This document shows positions 15,999-24,711 of a stretch of DNA of 64,000 bases, in pieces (the stretch's first letter is position 1; every line of letters starts with the position of its first letter). Below the pieces are notes generated by a model that did not search any database, was not told where the DNA came from, and was given only the letters and a program-made list of their open reading frames with translations. This stretch comes from Streptomyces sp. MMG1121 (GTDB lineage: Bacteria; Actinomycetota; Actinomycetes; Streptomycetales; Streptomycetaceae): positions 424,909 to 488,908 of the forward strand of contig NZ_LGDV01000001.1 in assembly GCF_001280015.1 (NCBI RefSeq), written 5' to 3'. Both the position numbers and the translations under genes were made by a program.

Positions 15999-17701
15999 CA
16001 GACGTTCACCGCCCGGCCGTCGGCGCCCGTCGCACCCCGGGTGTACTGGGGGTGGATCAACCCGACGCAGGTGTACGGCAGTTCGCCGACCTCCTCGACG
16101 GGCACCCCGCGCTGCTCGGCGAGCAGTCGCACGTGGTCCAGGTCGGCACCGGCCCCCTGGCGCGCGAGGATCTTCCACGGCACCCGGCGCAGCAGCACCC
16201 GGGTGGTCTCGCCGACGCCGGGCTTGACGAGGTTCACGTCGTGGATGCCGTACTCCTCACTGATCCGCTCGACCGCCCGCCAGCCCGCCCAGGTCGGGGT
16301 ACGGTCCTCGCCCATCAGCTCCTTGACGGCGGCGGCGACGGTGTCGGCGACCTCGGGGAAGCGGGCGCAGACCGCGTCGAGGAAGGCCGCGGAGACGTCG
16401 GAGCCGGCGAGTTCGCGGTAGAACTTGGCGCCGTGGAAGTCGTCCGGACCGACCAGGTCTGCGCGCAGGACGGTCCGCGAGACCAGGCCGGAGACCGTGG
16501 AGTTGAGGCAGGCCGAGGGTATGAGGAAGTCCTCGCGGGTGCCGTAGGTGCGCACACAGGAACCCGGGTCGGCGAGGACGGCGATCTCCGGATCGAACCC
16601 GGTGACCCCCTCGCTCTTCTCGAACTCCTCGACCGCCTGGGCGAGTTCACGGGTGATCGCGCCCTTGCCGGTCCAGCCGTCCACGAAGACGACGTCCCGG
16701 GGGTCGTGGTGCGCGGCCAGCCAGCGCAGCGCGTTGGCGTCGATGCCCCGGCCGCGCACGATCGAGACGGCGTAGTGCGGAAGGTCGAGACCGTGCCGGA
16801 ACTGCGCCCAGCGGCGCATCAGGACGCCGACCGGGGTACCGGCCCGGGCCAGCGACACCAGCACCGGACGCGGCGACCGCTCGGCGAGCACCGTCTCGGT
16901 CACCACCCCGACGGCCTGCGCGATCCGTCCGGCGGACGCGTCGAGGGCCGTGTGGAACAGCTCCTGGTACTGCTCGCTGGGCTGGTACTCCACCGGCAGC
17001 GACTCGGCGTAGTGCGCCCCGCCGCTCTGGATGGCCTCCTCCCGCTCCTCGGTCGGCGCCTCCAGGGTGACCTCGGAGAGGTCCTGGAGCAGCCAGCCGA
17101 CCTCCTCGGGCGCGTACGAGGAGAATGCGGGGCCGCGGAGGGGCTCGGGCAGCATGACCGGCCTTTCGGGAGCGTGCGGGACGTACGACGGGATGACCGC
17201 GAGCAGGACGTGCGGGGCGTGTGCGGCGAGGCCGGCCAGCAGTCCGCCGGGCGCGTGCAGGGCCGGGGTGTCGGCGACGGAGTCGACCACGGCGACGACG
17301 GCGTCGAAACCGGCGCCGGCGACGTTGTAGGCGTACCGCTCGCCCGGTCCGTCGGCCGGGTCGTCGTGGGCGGGAAAGACCAGGCGGGTGCGTATCGCGT
17401 AGCCGGGATCGTCCAGCGCGAGAACGGGCGAACGGGTCGTGGTGGAGAACCGCACCTCGGCCCGGCTCACCTGCTCCAGCTCACGGGCGATCCGCAGCGG
17501 GGCGTACATCAGCTCCTCGAAGCCGAGGACGAGGACGCGGTGGGCATCGGCGGGCAGGGAGCGCCGCTTCGAGGCGGGCGCGGTGGGCGGGGGTGAATCC
17601 GTGCCGGCCGCCGTCGGGAAGGCGGTGGGGCCAGTGGAGGCCGACGCGGGTGACGCGGCCGTTTCCGCACGACCGCTCGTACGGTTCCTGGGCCGTGTCA
17701 T
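15998..17701 (-). CDS. PRTase-like (StiP/PF11202-type) protein with C-terminal PELOTA RNA-binding domain
   Basis: The 567-residue product has a low-complexity N-terminal 50 residues and then HRVLVLGFEELMYAPLRIA, the start of the phosphoribosyltransferase-like domain. RPVLVSLARAGTPVGVLMRR and VVFVDGWTGKGAITREL (PRPP-loop-like) lie in its centre. The last 90 residues (TTRVLLRRVPWKILARQ, HVRLLAEQRGVPVEEV) match a PELOTA RNA-binding domain. This architecture is typical of the Ter-associated biosynthetic module. The ATG at 17701 lies inside the preceding gene, a 221-base overlap. No ATG or GTG is seen nearer the conserved domain, so the overlap may be real. Confidence 0.75.
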   Translation of the reverse strand: MTRPRNRTSGRAETAASPASASTGPTAFPTAAGTDSPPPTAPASKRRSLPADAHRVLVLGFEELMYAPLRIARELEQVSRAEVRFSTTTRSPVLALDDPGYAIRTRLVFPAHDDPADGPGERYAYNVAGAGFDAVVAVVDSVADTPALHAPGGLLAGLAAHAPHVLLAVIPSYVPHAPERPVMLPEPLRGPAFSSYAPEEVGWLLQDLSEVTLEAPTEEREEAIQSGGAHYAESLPVEYQPSEQYQELFHTALDASAGRIAQAVGVVTETVLAERSPRPVLVSLARAGTPVGVLMRRWAQFRHGLDLPHYAVSIVRGRGIDANALRWLAAHHDPRDVVFVDGWTGKGAITRELAQAVEEFEKSEGVTGFDPEIAVLADPGSCVRTYGTREDFLIPSACLNSTVSGLVSRTVLRADLVGPDDFHGAKFYRELAGSDVSAAFLDAVCARFPEVADTVAAAVKELMGEDRTPTWAGWRAVERISEEYGIHDVNLVKPGVGETTRVLLRRVPWKILARQGAGADLDHVRLLAEQRGVPVEEVGELPYTCVGLIHPQYTRGATGADGRAVNV

Positions 17702-18410
17702 GCCGTGCGACCAGTTCCTGCCCCTTCTCCAGCACGCCCTCCGGCAGTCGTACGGCCCCGGACGCGGCGGCGACGAGATCCACCCGCGCGCCGGTCTCTT
17801 CGGCGAACCGCTTCATCCGCGCAACGTCCTCCGGGGAGCGCATATCGACCAGCGCGACCACCACGTACCGCCCGCGCGGATGCCGTCCGTGCAGGTCGCG
17901 AATGGTGTTCAGCACGGTGTTGCCGGTGGAGAACTCGTCGTCGACCAGCACCAGCGGGCCCTCGCCCGCCAGCAGCGAGGGATCCTCCGGCAGCAGCAGG
18001 TGCGACGTGGCGTGGGAGTGCGACTCCTCGAACCCGCCCGCCCGGGCGACCCCGGCCACCGGCCGGCGCGTGGAGTGCAGGTACGGCGCGGCACCGAGCC
18101 CGTCGGCGACCGCGTGGCCGAGCCCCGTCGCGGTCTCCGCATAGCCGAGGACGACAGCGGTGGCCGCCTCCTCGCCCAGCAGCTCGGCGACCTTACGGCC
18201 CAGCCGGAACCCGTGTCCGTAGACCACGGACGGCGACTGCGGTACGTGCTTGCCGAGCACGTTCGAGACGAGCAGGTGGGCCCGCTTGGGGTTGCGCCGC
18301 AGCGCGAGCCCGAGCATGGCCCGAAGCCCGTCGTCACCCACGAGTTCGACCCCGAGCCGCTCCGCGACCCAGGTGCCGGACCAGACCCCGTCGTTCACTG
18401 CGTTCTTCAT
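17481..18410 (-). CDS. Phosphoribosyltransferase (PRTase_2) with C-terminal TRSP domain
   Basis: The 309-residue product starts MKNAVNDGVWSGTWVAERLG after AAGGAACGC. It contains VVYGHGFRLGRKVAELLG, the substrate-side VVLGYAETATGLGHAVAD and the PRPP loop LVLVDDEFSTGNTVLNTI. SHSHATSHLL is an unusual His/Ser-rich segment. The C-terminal region contains LPDGGRHGFTPAHRARLEA, consistent with a TRSP domain. PRTases join a base or base-like group to phosphoribose. It lies 26 bases after the CitE-like gene and overlaps the next gene by 221 bases in another frame. The last 27 residues are Arg/Pro-rich and poorly conserved-looking. Confidence 0.75.
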   Translation of the reverse strand: MKNAVNDGVWSGTWVAERLGVELVGDDGLRAMLGLALRRNPKRAHLLVSNVLGKHVPQSPSVVYGHGFRLGRKVAELLGEEAATAVVLGYAETATGLGHAVADGLGAAPYLHSTRRPVAGVARAGGFEESHSHATSHLLLPEDPSLLAGEGPLVLVDDEFSTGNTVLNTIRDLHGRHPRGRYVVVALVDMRSPEDVARMKRFAEETGARVDLVAAASGAVRLPEGVLEKGQELVARHDTAQEPYERSCGNGRVTRVGLHWPHRLPDGGRHGFTPAHRARLEAALPARRCPPRPRPRLRGADVRPAADRP

Positions 18411-18436
18411 GCGTTCCTTGGACGAAATGGGAAGGA

Positions 18437-19603
18437 TCAACCGCGGATACCGGCGGCCAGCAGCTCCACGAAGCCGACGTCCTCGTGGGCCACGCCGAAC
18501 GCCTCGGCACGCAGCAGGGTCCGCTCGGCCCAGGCGCGATGCGGCTTCACTTCGTTCATCTTGTTCGTGTAGGCCGACCGGAGTACACCCCCGCCGCCCC
18601 GCTCCGGGCGCAGGATGTCCTGGGCGTCGCTGTACTCCTCGTGGCTGACCACGGACAGCGCGTGCACGGGCAGCACATGGGAGGGGTGGATGCAGGTCTT
18701 GCCGAGCAGGCCGTTGGCCTGGTCGAGGGAGATCTCCCTCAGCAGTCCGTCCATGGCGTGCTCGATCAGCTTCTCGCGCAGCTCGACGGCCTGCACCTCC
18801 AGGAAGGGGCTCTGCCTGAGCTGCGGCTTGAACATGCGCTCGGAGACCCGGAAGTACTCCCACACGGGGCCGGTCACGGTGAACCCGGTGCCGTCCGCCC
18901 GCCCCAGCATGTTCACGACATCGGCGATCACGGAGGCGACGACCTGGACGTCGTAGGCGGTCATGTCGGGGGCGCGGCGCAGGCCGTACGAGGAGCAGAA
19001 GTCGGTGACGCCGAGGCGGAGGGCGAGCACGCGGTCGCGGAACTTGTCGACGGCGCGGGCGATGCCCTCCAGGGTGTCCACGCGGGACTCGCGGTAGAGC
19101 AGCTCGGGGGATTCCAGGACGGGCATGGCGAACAGCCGGCGGCCGCTCCCGGCCTCGGCGGCCGTCAGGGCCTCCAGGAACGGGATGCCGCGCTCCTCGG
19201 TGAACTTGGGCAGCACGAATCCCGACAGCAGCCGTACGGACGGGCCGAGCCGGCGCACGAGGTCGGGGATCTGCTCGGGGGCGCGCACCCGGACGAAGAG
19301 CAGCGGCGGTTCGAGGCCGGGTCGGGCGGCGAGGTCGGCGAACTGGCGGACGAGGTTGTCCTCGCCGGCCGCGACGTCCGCGTCGTCGATCGAGTCCTCC
19401 AGGCACAGCACCATCGAGACCACGCCGTTCCCGGCCTGTTTGACGATGTCGTCGGCGAGCCTCGGCCGGGTGGCCGGGCTGTACAGGGTGGCACCGAGGG
19501 CGGCGGCGAGCAGCCGGGCCGGAGAGCCGGCGGTGAACGCGCCGGGCTCCCGGTGGAAAAGACGCTGCCGCATCTCGGGGGCGATGTGCCCGAAATGACG
19601 CAT
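18437..19603 (-). CDS. HpcH/HpaI-CitE-like aldolase/lyase of the Ter cluster
   Basis: The 388-residue product begins MRHFGHIAPEMRQRLFHREP after GGGAGTCCT. It has the CitE-like TIM-barrel landmarks LYSPATRPRLADDI, VLCLEDSIDDADV, a metal-binding FAMPVLESPELLYRE, LRLGVTDFCSSYGLRR and GKTCIHPSHV near the C-terminus. C-C bond lyases of this form recur in Ter-dependent biosynthetic operons. It is the first gene of a four-gene minus-strand operon (lyase, PRTase/TRSP, PRTase/PELOTA, HAD) and is divergent from a TerD gene. The ATP-grasp ligase often found in such operons is not present in the window. Confidence 0.8.
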   Translation of the reverse strand: MRHFGHIAPEMRQRLFHREPGAFTAGSPARLLAAALGATLYSPATRPRLADDIVKQAGNGVVSMVLCLEDSIDDADVAAGEDNLVRQFADLAARPGLEPPLLFVRVRAPEQIPDLVRRLGPSVRLLSGFVLPKFTEERGIPFLEALTAAEAGSGRRLFAMPVLESPELLYRESRVDTLEGIARAVDKFRDRVLALRLGVTDFCSSYGLRRAPDMTAYDVQVVASVIADVVNMLGRADGTGFTVTGPVWEYFRVSERMFKPQLRQSPFLEVQAVELREKLIEHAMDGLLREISLDQANGLLGKTCIHPSHVLPVHALSVVSHEEYSDAQDILRPERGGGGVLRSAYTNKMNEVKPHRAWAERTLLRAEAFGVAHEDVGFVELLAAGIRG

Positions 19604-19788
19604 AGGACTCCCTATGGGCGCGGGCCCGAGTCTGTGTGTTCGGTAAAAGGTGGCCGGTAATAGTACGTAGGGATCCATGTCCGGGGTTCCCGACGGGCAT
19701 GAATTTCCGGTAACTCGCTTGTGTCGACGGCCCTCGACGGCACCACCCCGCATTGTCGTGACCAGGACCGAGAAGGCAGGATGACCGC

Positions 19789-20580
19789 ATGACGCACGCG
19801 ATGTCGAAGGGGTCGAACGTCCCGCTGGAAGCCACCACGGTCCGCGCCGTGCTGCGCTGGACTCCGGGGCAGGGGGTCCCGGACGTGGACGCCTCGGCGC
19901 TGCTGCTGGGCCCCGCCGGCCGTGTGCGCTCCGACGAGGACTTCGTCTTCTACAACCAGCCCCGGCATCCGTCCGGAAAGGTGTGGCGGCTCGGCAAGAA
20001 GCGGGTCACCGAGGGGCTGACCGACACGATCCAGACAGATCTTCCCGGCGTCGAGCCCGGTGTCGGCCGCATCCTGCTGGTCGCCTCGGCGGACGGCACC
20101 ACGTTCGACCAGGTCCCGGCGCTGTGCATCCTGCTGTACGACGCGGCCGCCGACGGGGAGCCGCTCGCCCGTTTCGACATCAAGCCGGAGACCGGCGCGG
20201 AGACGGCGCTGATCTGCGGTGAGCTGTACCGGCGCGGGGAGGGCTGGAAGTTCCGCGCACTGGGCGAGGGGTACCAGGACGGACTGAGGGGGCTCGCGAC
20301 GGACTTCGGTATCTCGGTGGACGAGTCGGAGGCGGCGGAGCCGCAGGAACCCTGGCAGTCCCAGCCGCTGCCGCCCGAGCAGCCGACGGCCGCCGTACCG
20401 CAGCAGCCGCCCGCCTACGGCTATCCGCAGCCGACCTCGGGGCAGCCCGCCTACGGCTATCCGCAGCCGGCGTCGGGGCAGCCCGCCTACGGGTACCCGC
20501 AGCCCGTGCCGGTGTCCGTGGGGCCCATGGACCCGGGTTTTCGGCTGCCGCCGCAGGGTCCGCAGTTCATCGGGCGCTGA
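19789..20580 (+). CDS. TerD-family stress protein with YGYPQP-repeat tail
   Basis: Residues 1-175 form a TerD domain: [34 protein letters not shown] with acidic calcium-binding residues, [12 protein letters not shown], and [22 protein letters not shown]. After residue 180 the tail is Pro/Gln/Tyr-rich and holds three near-identical 12-residue repeats ([12 protein letters not shown]). TerD proteins bind calcium and act in tellurite, phage and envelope stress responses. GAAGGCAGGA precedes the ATG; the second ATG (19801) is also possible. It is divergent from the CitE-like gene and convergent with TerA. Confidence 0.85.
   Translation: MTHAMSKGSNVPLEATTVRAVLRWTPGQGVPDVDASALLLGPAGRVRSDEDFVFYNQPRHPSGKVWRLGKKRVTEGLTDTIQTDLPGVEPGVGRILLVASADGTTFDQVPALCILLYDAAADGEPLARFDIKPETGAETALICGELYRRGEGWKFRALGEGYQDGLRGLATDFGISVDESEAAEPQEPWQSQPLPPEQPTAAVPQQPPAYGYPQPTSGQPAYGYPQPASGQPAYGYPQPVPVSVGPMDPGFRLPPQGPQFIGR
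20412..20519 (+). repeat. Three 36-base tandem coding repeats in the TerD tail
   Basis: Units beginning GCCTACGG at 20412, 20448 and 20484 have a 36-base period and encode AYGYPQP-x-SGQP; the third is partial after PQP. The copies differ by few bases, so copy-number variation between strains is likely. Confidence 0.8.
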
Positions 20581-20598
20581 GGCCGGACACGAGGCCGG

Positions 20599-21333
20599 TC
20601 ACCGGTCGACGGTCTTGTAGCCCCTGCCCCACTGCAGTCCCCACCCGTAGAGGCGGTCAAGTTCGCCCTGGAAGCCGTAGACGAACTTCACCTCGCGGCG
20701 CACCACCAGTTCGCCCTTCACGTTCTCGATCATGACCACCGCGCAGGAGCGGGCCTGGGGATGGCGTTCGTCGAGGCCTATCTCGATGCGGGGGCCGTTG
20801 CTGGGGTACAGCGTCACGACGGCGTGGGTACGGTCGAACGCCGGGGTCTGGTCGTAGATGTAGACGAAGACCAGCAGGCGTTTGATGGCGTCGCGGTGGT
20901 CGAGATTGACGTACATCGTCTCGCCGGACGCCGAGCCGAACCGGTCGTCGCCGCTGAGCTTGATGTACGGCGGGGCGTTGACGTCGCCGAGGTAGCCGCC
21001 GAGCGGCTGGACCACGCCCTTCGTGCCGTCGGCCAGCTCGTACAGACAGCCGAGGTCGAGGTCGACGTTGACCATGCTCTGGCCGTGGCCGAGCACCTCC
21101 GGCGGCTTGAGGGCCTTGAAGGGATGGCGGAAGAGACTGGTGCGCTGGGTGGTGTCGAAGTCGGAGGTGCGCATCCGCCAGGTCAGGTTGACGCGCAGGT
21201 TTCCGGTGGACGCGCCCTGTTTGGTGAGCGACACCGCCTGGTGCCGCTTGGTGAGTTCGATGGCGTTGCTCGACGCGCTGCCCGAGTCGAAATCGGCAGC
21301 GCTGGCGCCCCGTAGCCCGTCGAAGAAGCCCAT
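20599..21333 (-). CDS. TerA-like tellurium-resistance protein
   Basis: The 244-residue product has NAIELTKRHQAVSLTKQG, a TerD-fold start, LRVNLTWRMRTSD and VDLDLGCLYELADGTKGVVQPLGG, followed by PYIKLSGDDRFGSASGETMYVNLDHRD and RREVKFVYGFQGELDRLYGWGLQW. These are characteristic of TerA/TerD-superfamily proteins annotated as Tellurium resistance. The gene is separated from the upstream DUF475 gene by a strong hairpin, so it probably has its own promoter, and it ends 18 bases from the convergent TerD gene. Confidence 0.8.
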   Translation of the reverse strand: MGFFDGLRGASAADFDSGSASSNAIELTKRHQAVSLTKQGASTGNLRVNLTWRMRTSDFDTTQRTSLFRHPFKALKPPEVLGHGQSMVNVDLDLGCLYELADGTKGVVQPLGGYLGDVNAPPYIKLSGDDRFGSASGETMYVNLDHRDAIKRLLVFVYIYDQTPAFDRTHAVVTLYPSNGPRIEIGLDERHPQARSCAVVMIENVKGELVVRREVKFVYGFQGELDRLYGWGLQWGRGYKTVDR

Positions 21334-21365
21334 TCCCGCCCCCAGGTAGCTCTTGTGAACGCCGT

Positions 21366-21394
21366 CGGGGCGGCCGACCCTGTCGGCCGCCCCG
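21366..21394. terminator. 12-bp hairpin between DUF475 and terA-like genes
   Basis: Bases 21366-21377 pair perfectly with 21383-21394 around a 5-base loop, downstream of the DUF475 stop. It should limit readthrough into TerA. Confidence 0.65.
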
Positions 21395-21422
21395 CTCAGA
21401 GCGTTCCTCACCGGCCGGGGTG

Positions 21423-22562
21423 TCACACCCCGGAGGAGATCTCGGCCATCTCGTCGGTGCCCTCGCCGGTGGCCGCGAGCGCGCGGTTGCGGCGGACGGA
21501 GGACCAGAAGGACAAGCCGATCAGGACGACGCCGACCAGGCCGGTGATGACCTCGTTGATCTCGTACTGGATGGTGACCATGAGGATCACGGCCAGGGCG
21601 CCGATGGCGTAGTGGGCGCCGTGCTCCAGGTAGACGTAGTCGTCGAGGGTGCCCTGGCGGACCAGATAGACCGTGAGCGACCGGACGTACATCGCGCCGA
21701 TGCCGAGGCCGAGGGCCATCATGACGATGTCGTTGGTGATGGCGAAGGCGCCGATCACGCCGTCGAAGGAGAAGGAGGCGTCCAGGACCTCCAGGTAGAG
21801 GAACATGAAGAACGCGGCCTGGCCGGCCAGCAGCACGGCCGACTTCTTCTTGCCGGTGCGGGCGGCCTCTTCCTCCTCCTCGTGCTCGCGCTCCTCCTCT
21901 TCCTCCAGCTTGTCCTCGAAGTAGCCGGACAGACCACCGACGATCATGTACGTGATCAGGCCGGCGATGCCGGAGATCAGGACCGTCTGCGCCTTGTCGA
22001 TGTGGGCGCCGCCGTGCTGGTGGGCGTGGGTGGCGAAGGTGAAGGAGGTGATCAGCAGGACGATCAGCGCGATGCAGACCGACAGCATGTCGACCTTGCC
22101 GAGCTTGGCCAGCGGCCGCTCGATCCAGCGCAGCCACTGGATGTCCCGGTCCTCGAAGATGAAGTCCAGGAAGATCATCAGCAGGAACATCCCGCCGAAG
22201 GCGGCGATCGCCGGGTGGGCGTCGGTGACCAGCTGCTGGTACTGGTCCTTGTCGGTCAGGGCCAGGTGGACGGCGTCGTACGGGTTGAGCTTGGCGGTGA
22301 TGGCGACGATGACGACGGGGAAGACCAGCCGCATGCCGAAGACGGCGATCAGGACGCCGACGGTGAGGAAGATCTTCTGCCAGAAGGCATTCATCTTCTT
22401 CAGGATTCCGGCGTTGACCACGGCGTTGTCGAACGACAGCGAGATCTCGAGGACGGCGAGGATCGCCACGACCCCGAAGCCTTCCCACCCTCCGTAGAAG
22501 ACGGCGGCTACGAGGCCGAGCGCGGTGACCGCGAACGACCAGCCGAAGGTTTTCAGAAGCAC
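21423..22562 (-). CDS. DUF475/TerC-like integral membrane protein
   Basis: The 379-residue product has about nine hydrophobic helices. The TerC-superfamily motifs EISLSFDNAVVNAGIL near the N-terminus and LDASFSFDGVIGAFAIT in the second half carry the paired acidic residues in membrane helices. A His-rich loop (THAHQHGGAHIDKA) and an acidic linker (EEEEEREHEEEEE) suggest metal binding. TerC-like proteins are associated with TerD in membrane stress complexes and possibly Mn or Ca handling. The start is GTG at 22562. It follows two TerD genes on the same strand. Confidence 0.85.
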   Translation of the reverse strand: MLLKTFGWSFAVTALGLVAAVFYGGWEGFGVVAILAVLEISLSFDNAVVNAGILKKMNAFWQKIFLTVGVLIAVFGMRLVFPVVIVAITAKLNPYDAVHLALTDKDQYQQLVTDAHPAIAAFGGMFLLMIFLDFIFEDRDIQWLRWIERPLAKLGKVDMLSVCIALIVLLITSFTFATHAHQHGGAHIDKAQTVLISGIAGLITYMIVGGLSGYFEDKLEEEEEREHEEEEEAARTGKKKSAVLLAGQAAFFMFLYLEVLDASFSFDGVIGAFAITNDIVMMALGLGIGAMYVRSLTVYLVRQGTLDDYVYLEHGAHYAIGALAVILMVTIQYEINEVITGLVGVVLIGLSFWSSVRRNRALAATGEGTDEMAEISSGV

Positions 22563-22582
22563 TGGCTACCCAATCGTGTTCT

Positions 22583-22628
22583 GGGGGCACCTCCCAGAGG
22601 AGGGTCTCCCCCGCGCCGTACTCGGCTT
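22583..22628. repeat. Hairpin resembling a second family of Streptomyces intergenic repeats
   Basis: The sequence GGGGGCACCTCC-CAGA-GGAGG... followed by CTCCCCC and then CTCGGCTTTGC resembles the frequent Streptomyces intergenic element with GGGGG...CCCCC arms and CTCGGCTT-GC. Here it lies between TerD and DUF475 genes and may act as a terminator. Recognition is from memory. Confidence 0.4.
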
Positions 22629-22732
22629 TGCTAAACGTTGACCACGAGTGTAGAGGGGCACCCTGCCCGCCGTACCGCTCAGGGCAACCCTCACGCAAAA
22701 GCCACAGCTCAGGCCTATGGGGAGGTGCTTCG

Positions 22733-23311
22733 TTACGAGACGTTCACCCCGAAGTCCAGTGCGATGCCGCGCAGTCCCGACGCGTACCCCTGGCCGACCG
22801 CGCGGAACTTCCACTCGCCGTGGTAGCGGTACAGCTCGCCGAAGATCATGGCGGTCTCGGTGGAGGCGTCCTCGCTCAGGTCGTAGCGCGCCAGTTCCTG
22901 GCCGTCGGCCTGGTTGACCACGCGGATGAAGGCGTTGGAGACCTGGCCGAAGGTCTGGCCGCGCTCGTCGGCCAGGTGGATGGAGACCGGGAAGGCGATC
23001 TTCTCGCAGTGCGCCGGCACCTTGGCGAGGTCCACGAGGATCGACTCGTCGTCGCCCTCGCCCTCACCGGTGAGGTTGTCACCGGTGTGCTCGACCGAGC
23101 CGTCGGGGCTCTTGAGCTGGTTGTAGAAGACGAACCACTCGTCGCCCAGCACGCGGTTGCCGGCGCCGCAGAGCAGCGCGCTGGCGTCCAGGTCGAAGGG
23201 GGCGCCGGTGGTCGAGCGCGCGTCCCAGCCGAGCCCGATCATGACGTTCGTGAGGTTCGGTGCGGCCTTGGAGAGGGAGACGTTGCCTCCCTTGGCGAGC
23301 GTGACGCCCAT
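22733..23311 (-). CDS. terD: TerD-family protein
   Basis: The 192-residue product is a canonical single-domain Ter[20 protein letters not shown], a calcium site with [35 protein letters not shown], then [19 protein letters not shown] and [12 protein letters not shown] at the C-terminus. It binds calcium in characterised homologues and acts in stress response. AGGGGAGG precedes the ATG. It follows the other TerD gene on the same strand, with an intervening hairpin that may reduce cotranscription. Confidence 0.92.
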   Translation of the reverse strand: MGVTLAKGGNVSLSKAAPNLTNVMIGLGWDARSTTGAPFDLDASALLCGAGNRVLGDEWFVFYNQLKSPDGSVEHTGDNLTGEGEGDDESILVDLAKVPAHCEKIAFPVSIHLADERGQTFGQVSNAFIRVVNQADGQELARYDLSEDASTETAMIFGELYRYHGEWKFRAVGQGYASGLRGIALDFGVNVS

Positions 23312-23355
23312 GATGCTGGTCCTCCCCTAGTGGTGCTTCTCTGGTTGTCCTGCGC

Positions 23356-23390
23356 GTCCGGCGCCGCCCGTAAACGGTGCGGCGCCGGAC
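23356..23390. terminator. 12-bp hairpin between the two tandem terD genes
   Basis: Bases 23356-23367 pair with 23379-23390 around an 11-base loop. It lies after the stop of the first TerD gene and before the next, so it may attenuate or end its transcript. Confidence 0.6.
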
Positions 23391-23426
23391 AGATGCGGGG
23401 ACTGCCCGAAGGCCGGTCGCCGGCCC

Positions 23427-24002
23427 TCAGACGTTGACGCCGAAGTCCTGGGCGATACCGCGCAGGCCCGAGGCGTAGCCCTGGCCGATGGCCCGGAACT
23501 TCCACTCCGGTCCGTTGCGGTACAGCTCGCCGAAGACCATGGCGGTCTCGGTGGAGGCGTCCTCGCTCAGGTCGTAGCGGGCGATCTCCTGCTCACCCGC
23601 CTGGTTCACGACGCGGATGAAGGCGTTGCGGACCTGACCGAAGGACTGCTGGCGGTTCTCGGCGTCGTAGATCGACACCGGGAAGACGATCTTGTCGACG
23701 TCGGCCGGGACGCCGGCCAGGTTGACCTTGATCTGTTCGTCGTCCCCCTCGCCCTCACCGGTGACGTTGTCGCCGGTGTGCTCGACGGAGCCGTCGGGGC
23801 TCTTGAGGTTGTTGAAGAAGACGAAGTGCTGGTCGCTCGCGACCTTGCCGGAGCTGTTCAGCAGCAGCGCGCTGGCGTCGAGGTCGAAGTCGGTGCCGGT
23901 CGTGGTGCGCACGTCCCAGCCCAGACCGACGATGACGGCGGTCAGGCCTGGGGCCTCCTTCGTCAGCGATACGTTGCCGCCCTTGCTGAGGCTGACTCCC
24001 AC
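23427..24002 (-). CDS. terD: TerD-family protein
   Basis: The 191-residue product is closely related to the next TerD gene: [66 protein letters not shown] and [19 protein letters not shown]. The acidic calcium-binding residues are all retained. The start is GTG at 24002, preceded by GGAGGACCC. The pair is a likely tandem duplication. Confidence 0.92.
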   Translation of the reverse strand: MGVSLSKGGNVSLTKEAPGLTAVIVGLGWDVRTTTGTDFDLDASALLLNSSGKVASDQHFVFFNNLKSPDGSVEHTGDNVTGEGEGDDEQIKVNLAGVPADVDKIVFPVSIYDAENRQQSFGQVRNAFIRVVNQAGEQEIARYDLSEDASTETAMVFGELYRNGPEWKFRAIGQGYASGLRGIAQDFGVNV

Positions 24003-24141
24003 GGGTCCTCCATGTGGTGTCCAGGGGCGGGGCGCCCCCGTCGTGCTTCGGATACGGGATCAACGTGCCGATCCTAGTGACGGGTTCCCGCACCCCGCAG
24101 ACCCTGGACCCGAAGACGCACAGGTGTCGGCCACGGTCGGC

Positions 24142-24600
24142 CTACAGGGTGTCGAGCGCCTTCACGTACTCGTCCAGGTCACGGGCGTCCGGCAGGCCGT
24201 TGACCACGGTCCAGCGCACGACGCCCTCCTTGTCGATGATGAAGGTGCCCCGGACGGCGCATCCCTTGTCCTCGTCGAAGACGCCGTACGCGCGCGAGAC
24301 GTTGCCGTGCGGCCAGAAGTCGCTGAGCAACGGGTACTCCAGGCCCTCCTGCTCGGCGAAGACGCGCAGGGTGTGGATGGAGTCGTTGGAGACGGCGAGC
24401 ACCTGGGTGTCGCGGTCGGCGAACTTCGGCAGGTTGTCGCGCAGCTCGCACAGCTCGCCGGTGCACACGCCGGTGAAGGCGAACGGGTAGAAGAGCAGGA
24501 CGACCTTCTTCTCGCCCCGGAAGTCCGAGAGCTTCACGGTCCTGCCGTGGTTGTCCTTGAGCTCGAAGTCGGGGGCCTTGTCGCCGACCTGGATCGCCAT
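24142..24600 (-). CDS. Peroxiredoxin (AhpE/BCP-like)
   Basis: The 152-residue enzyme has the active-site motif PFAFTGVC (peroxidatic Cys46, with Pro39 and Thr43) and a second Cys51 in TGELCELRD, which may resolve it. [35 protein letters not shown] and [17 protein letters not shown] complete the thioredoxin fold. The length and sequence favour AhpE. It reduces hydroperoxides in the cytoplasm. GGGAGATATC precedes the ATG. It follows DUF3052 on the same strand after a terminator-like hairpin. Confidence 0.88.
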   Translation of the reverse strand: MAIQVGDKAPDFELKDNHGRTVKLSDFRGEKKVVLLFYPFAFTGVCTGELCELRDNLPKFADRDTQVLAVSNDSIHTLRVFAEQEGLEYPLLSDFWPHGNVSRAYGVFDEDKGCAVRGTFIIDKEGVVRWTVVNGLPDARDLDEYVKALDTL

Positions 24601-24657
24601 CGCGATATCTCCCTTTCGGTGGGCTGTTCGGAGGAGAACAGCCTACGGCGACGGGGC

Positions 24658-24682
24658 CGGCGGTCACCCGGAGGGACCGCCG
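24658..24682. terminator. Hairpin between DUF3052 and peroxiredoxin genes
   Basis: An 8-bp stem (24658-24665 with 24675-24682) and a 9-base loop lie 30 bases after the DUF3052 stop. It probably terminates that transcript. Confidence 0.5.
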
Positions 24683-24711
24683 TCCCCGCCTCGCTCACCT
24701 GCGGAAGACCG

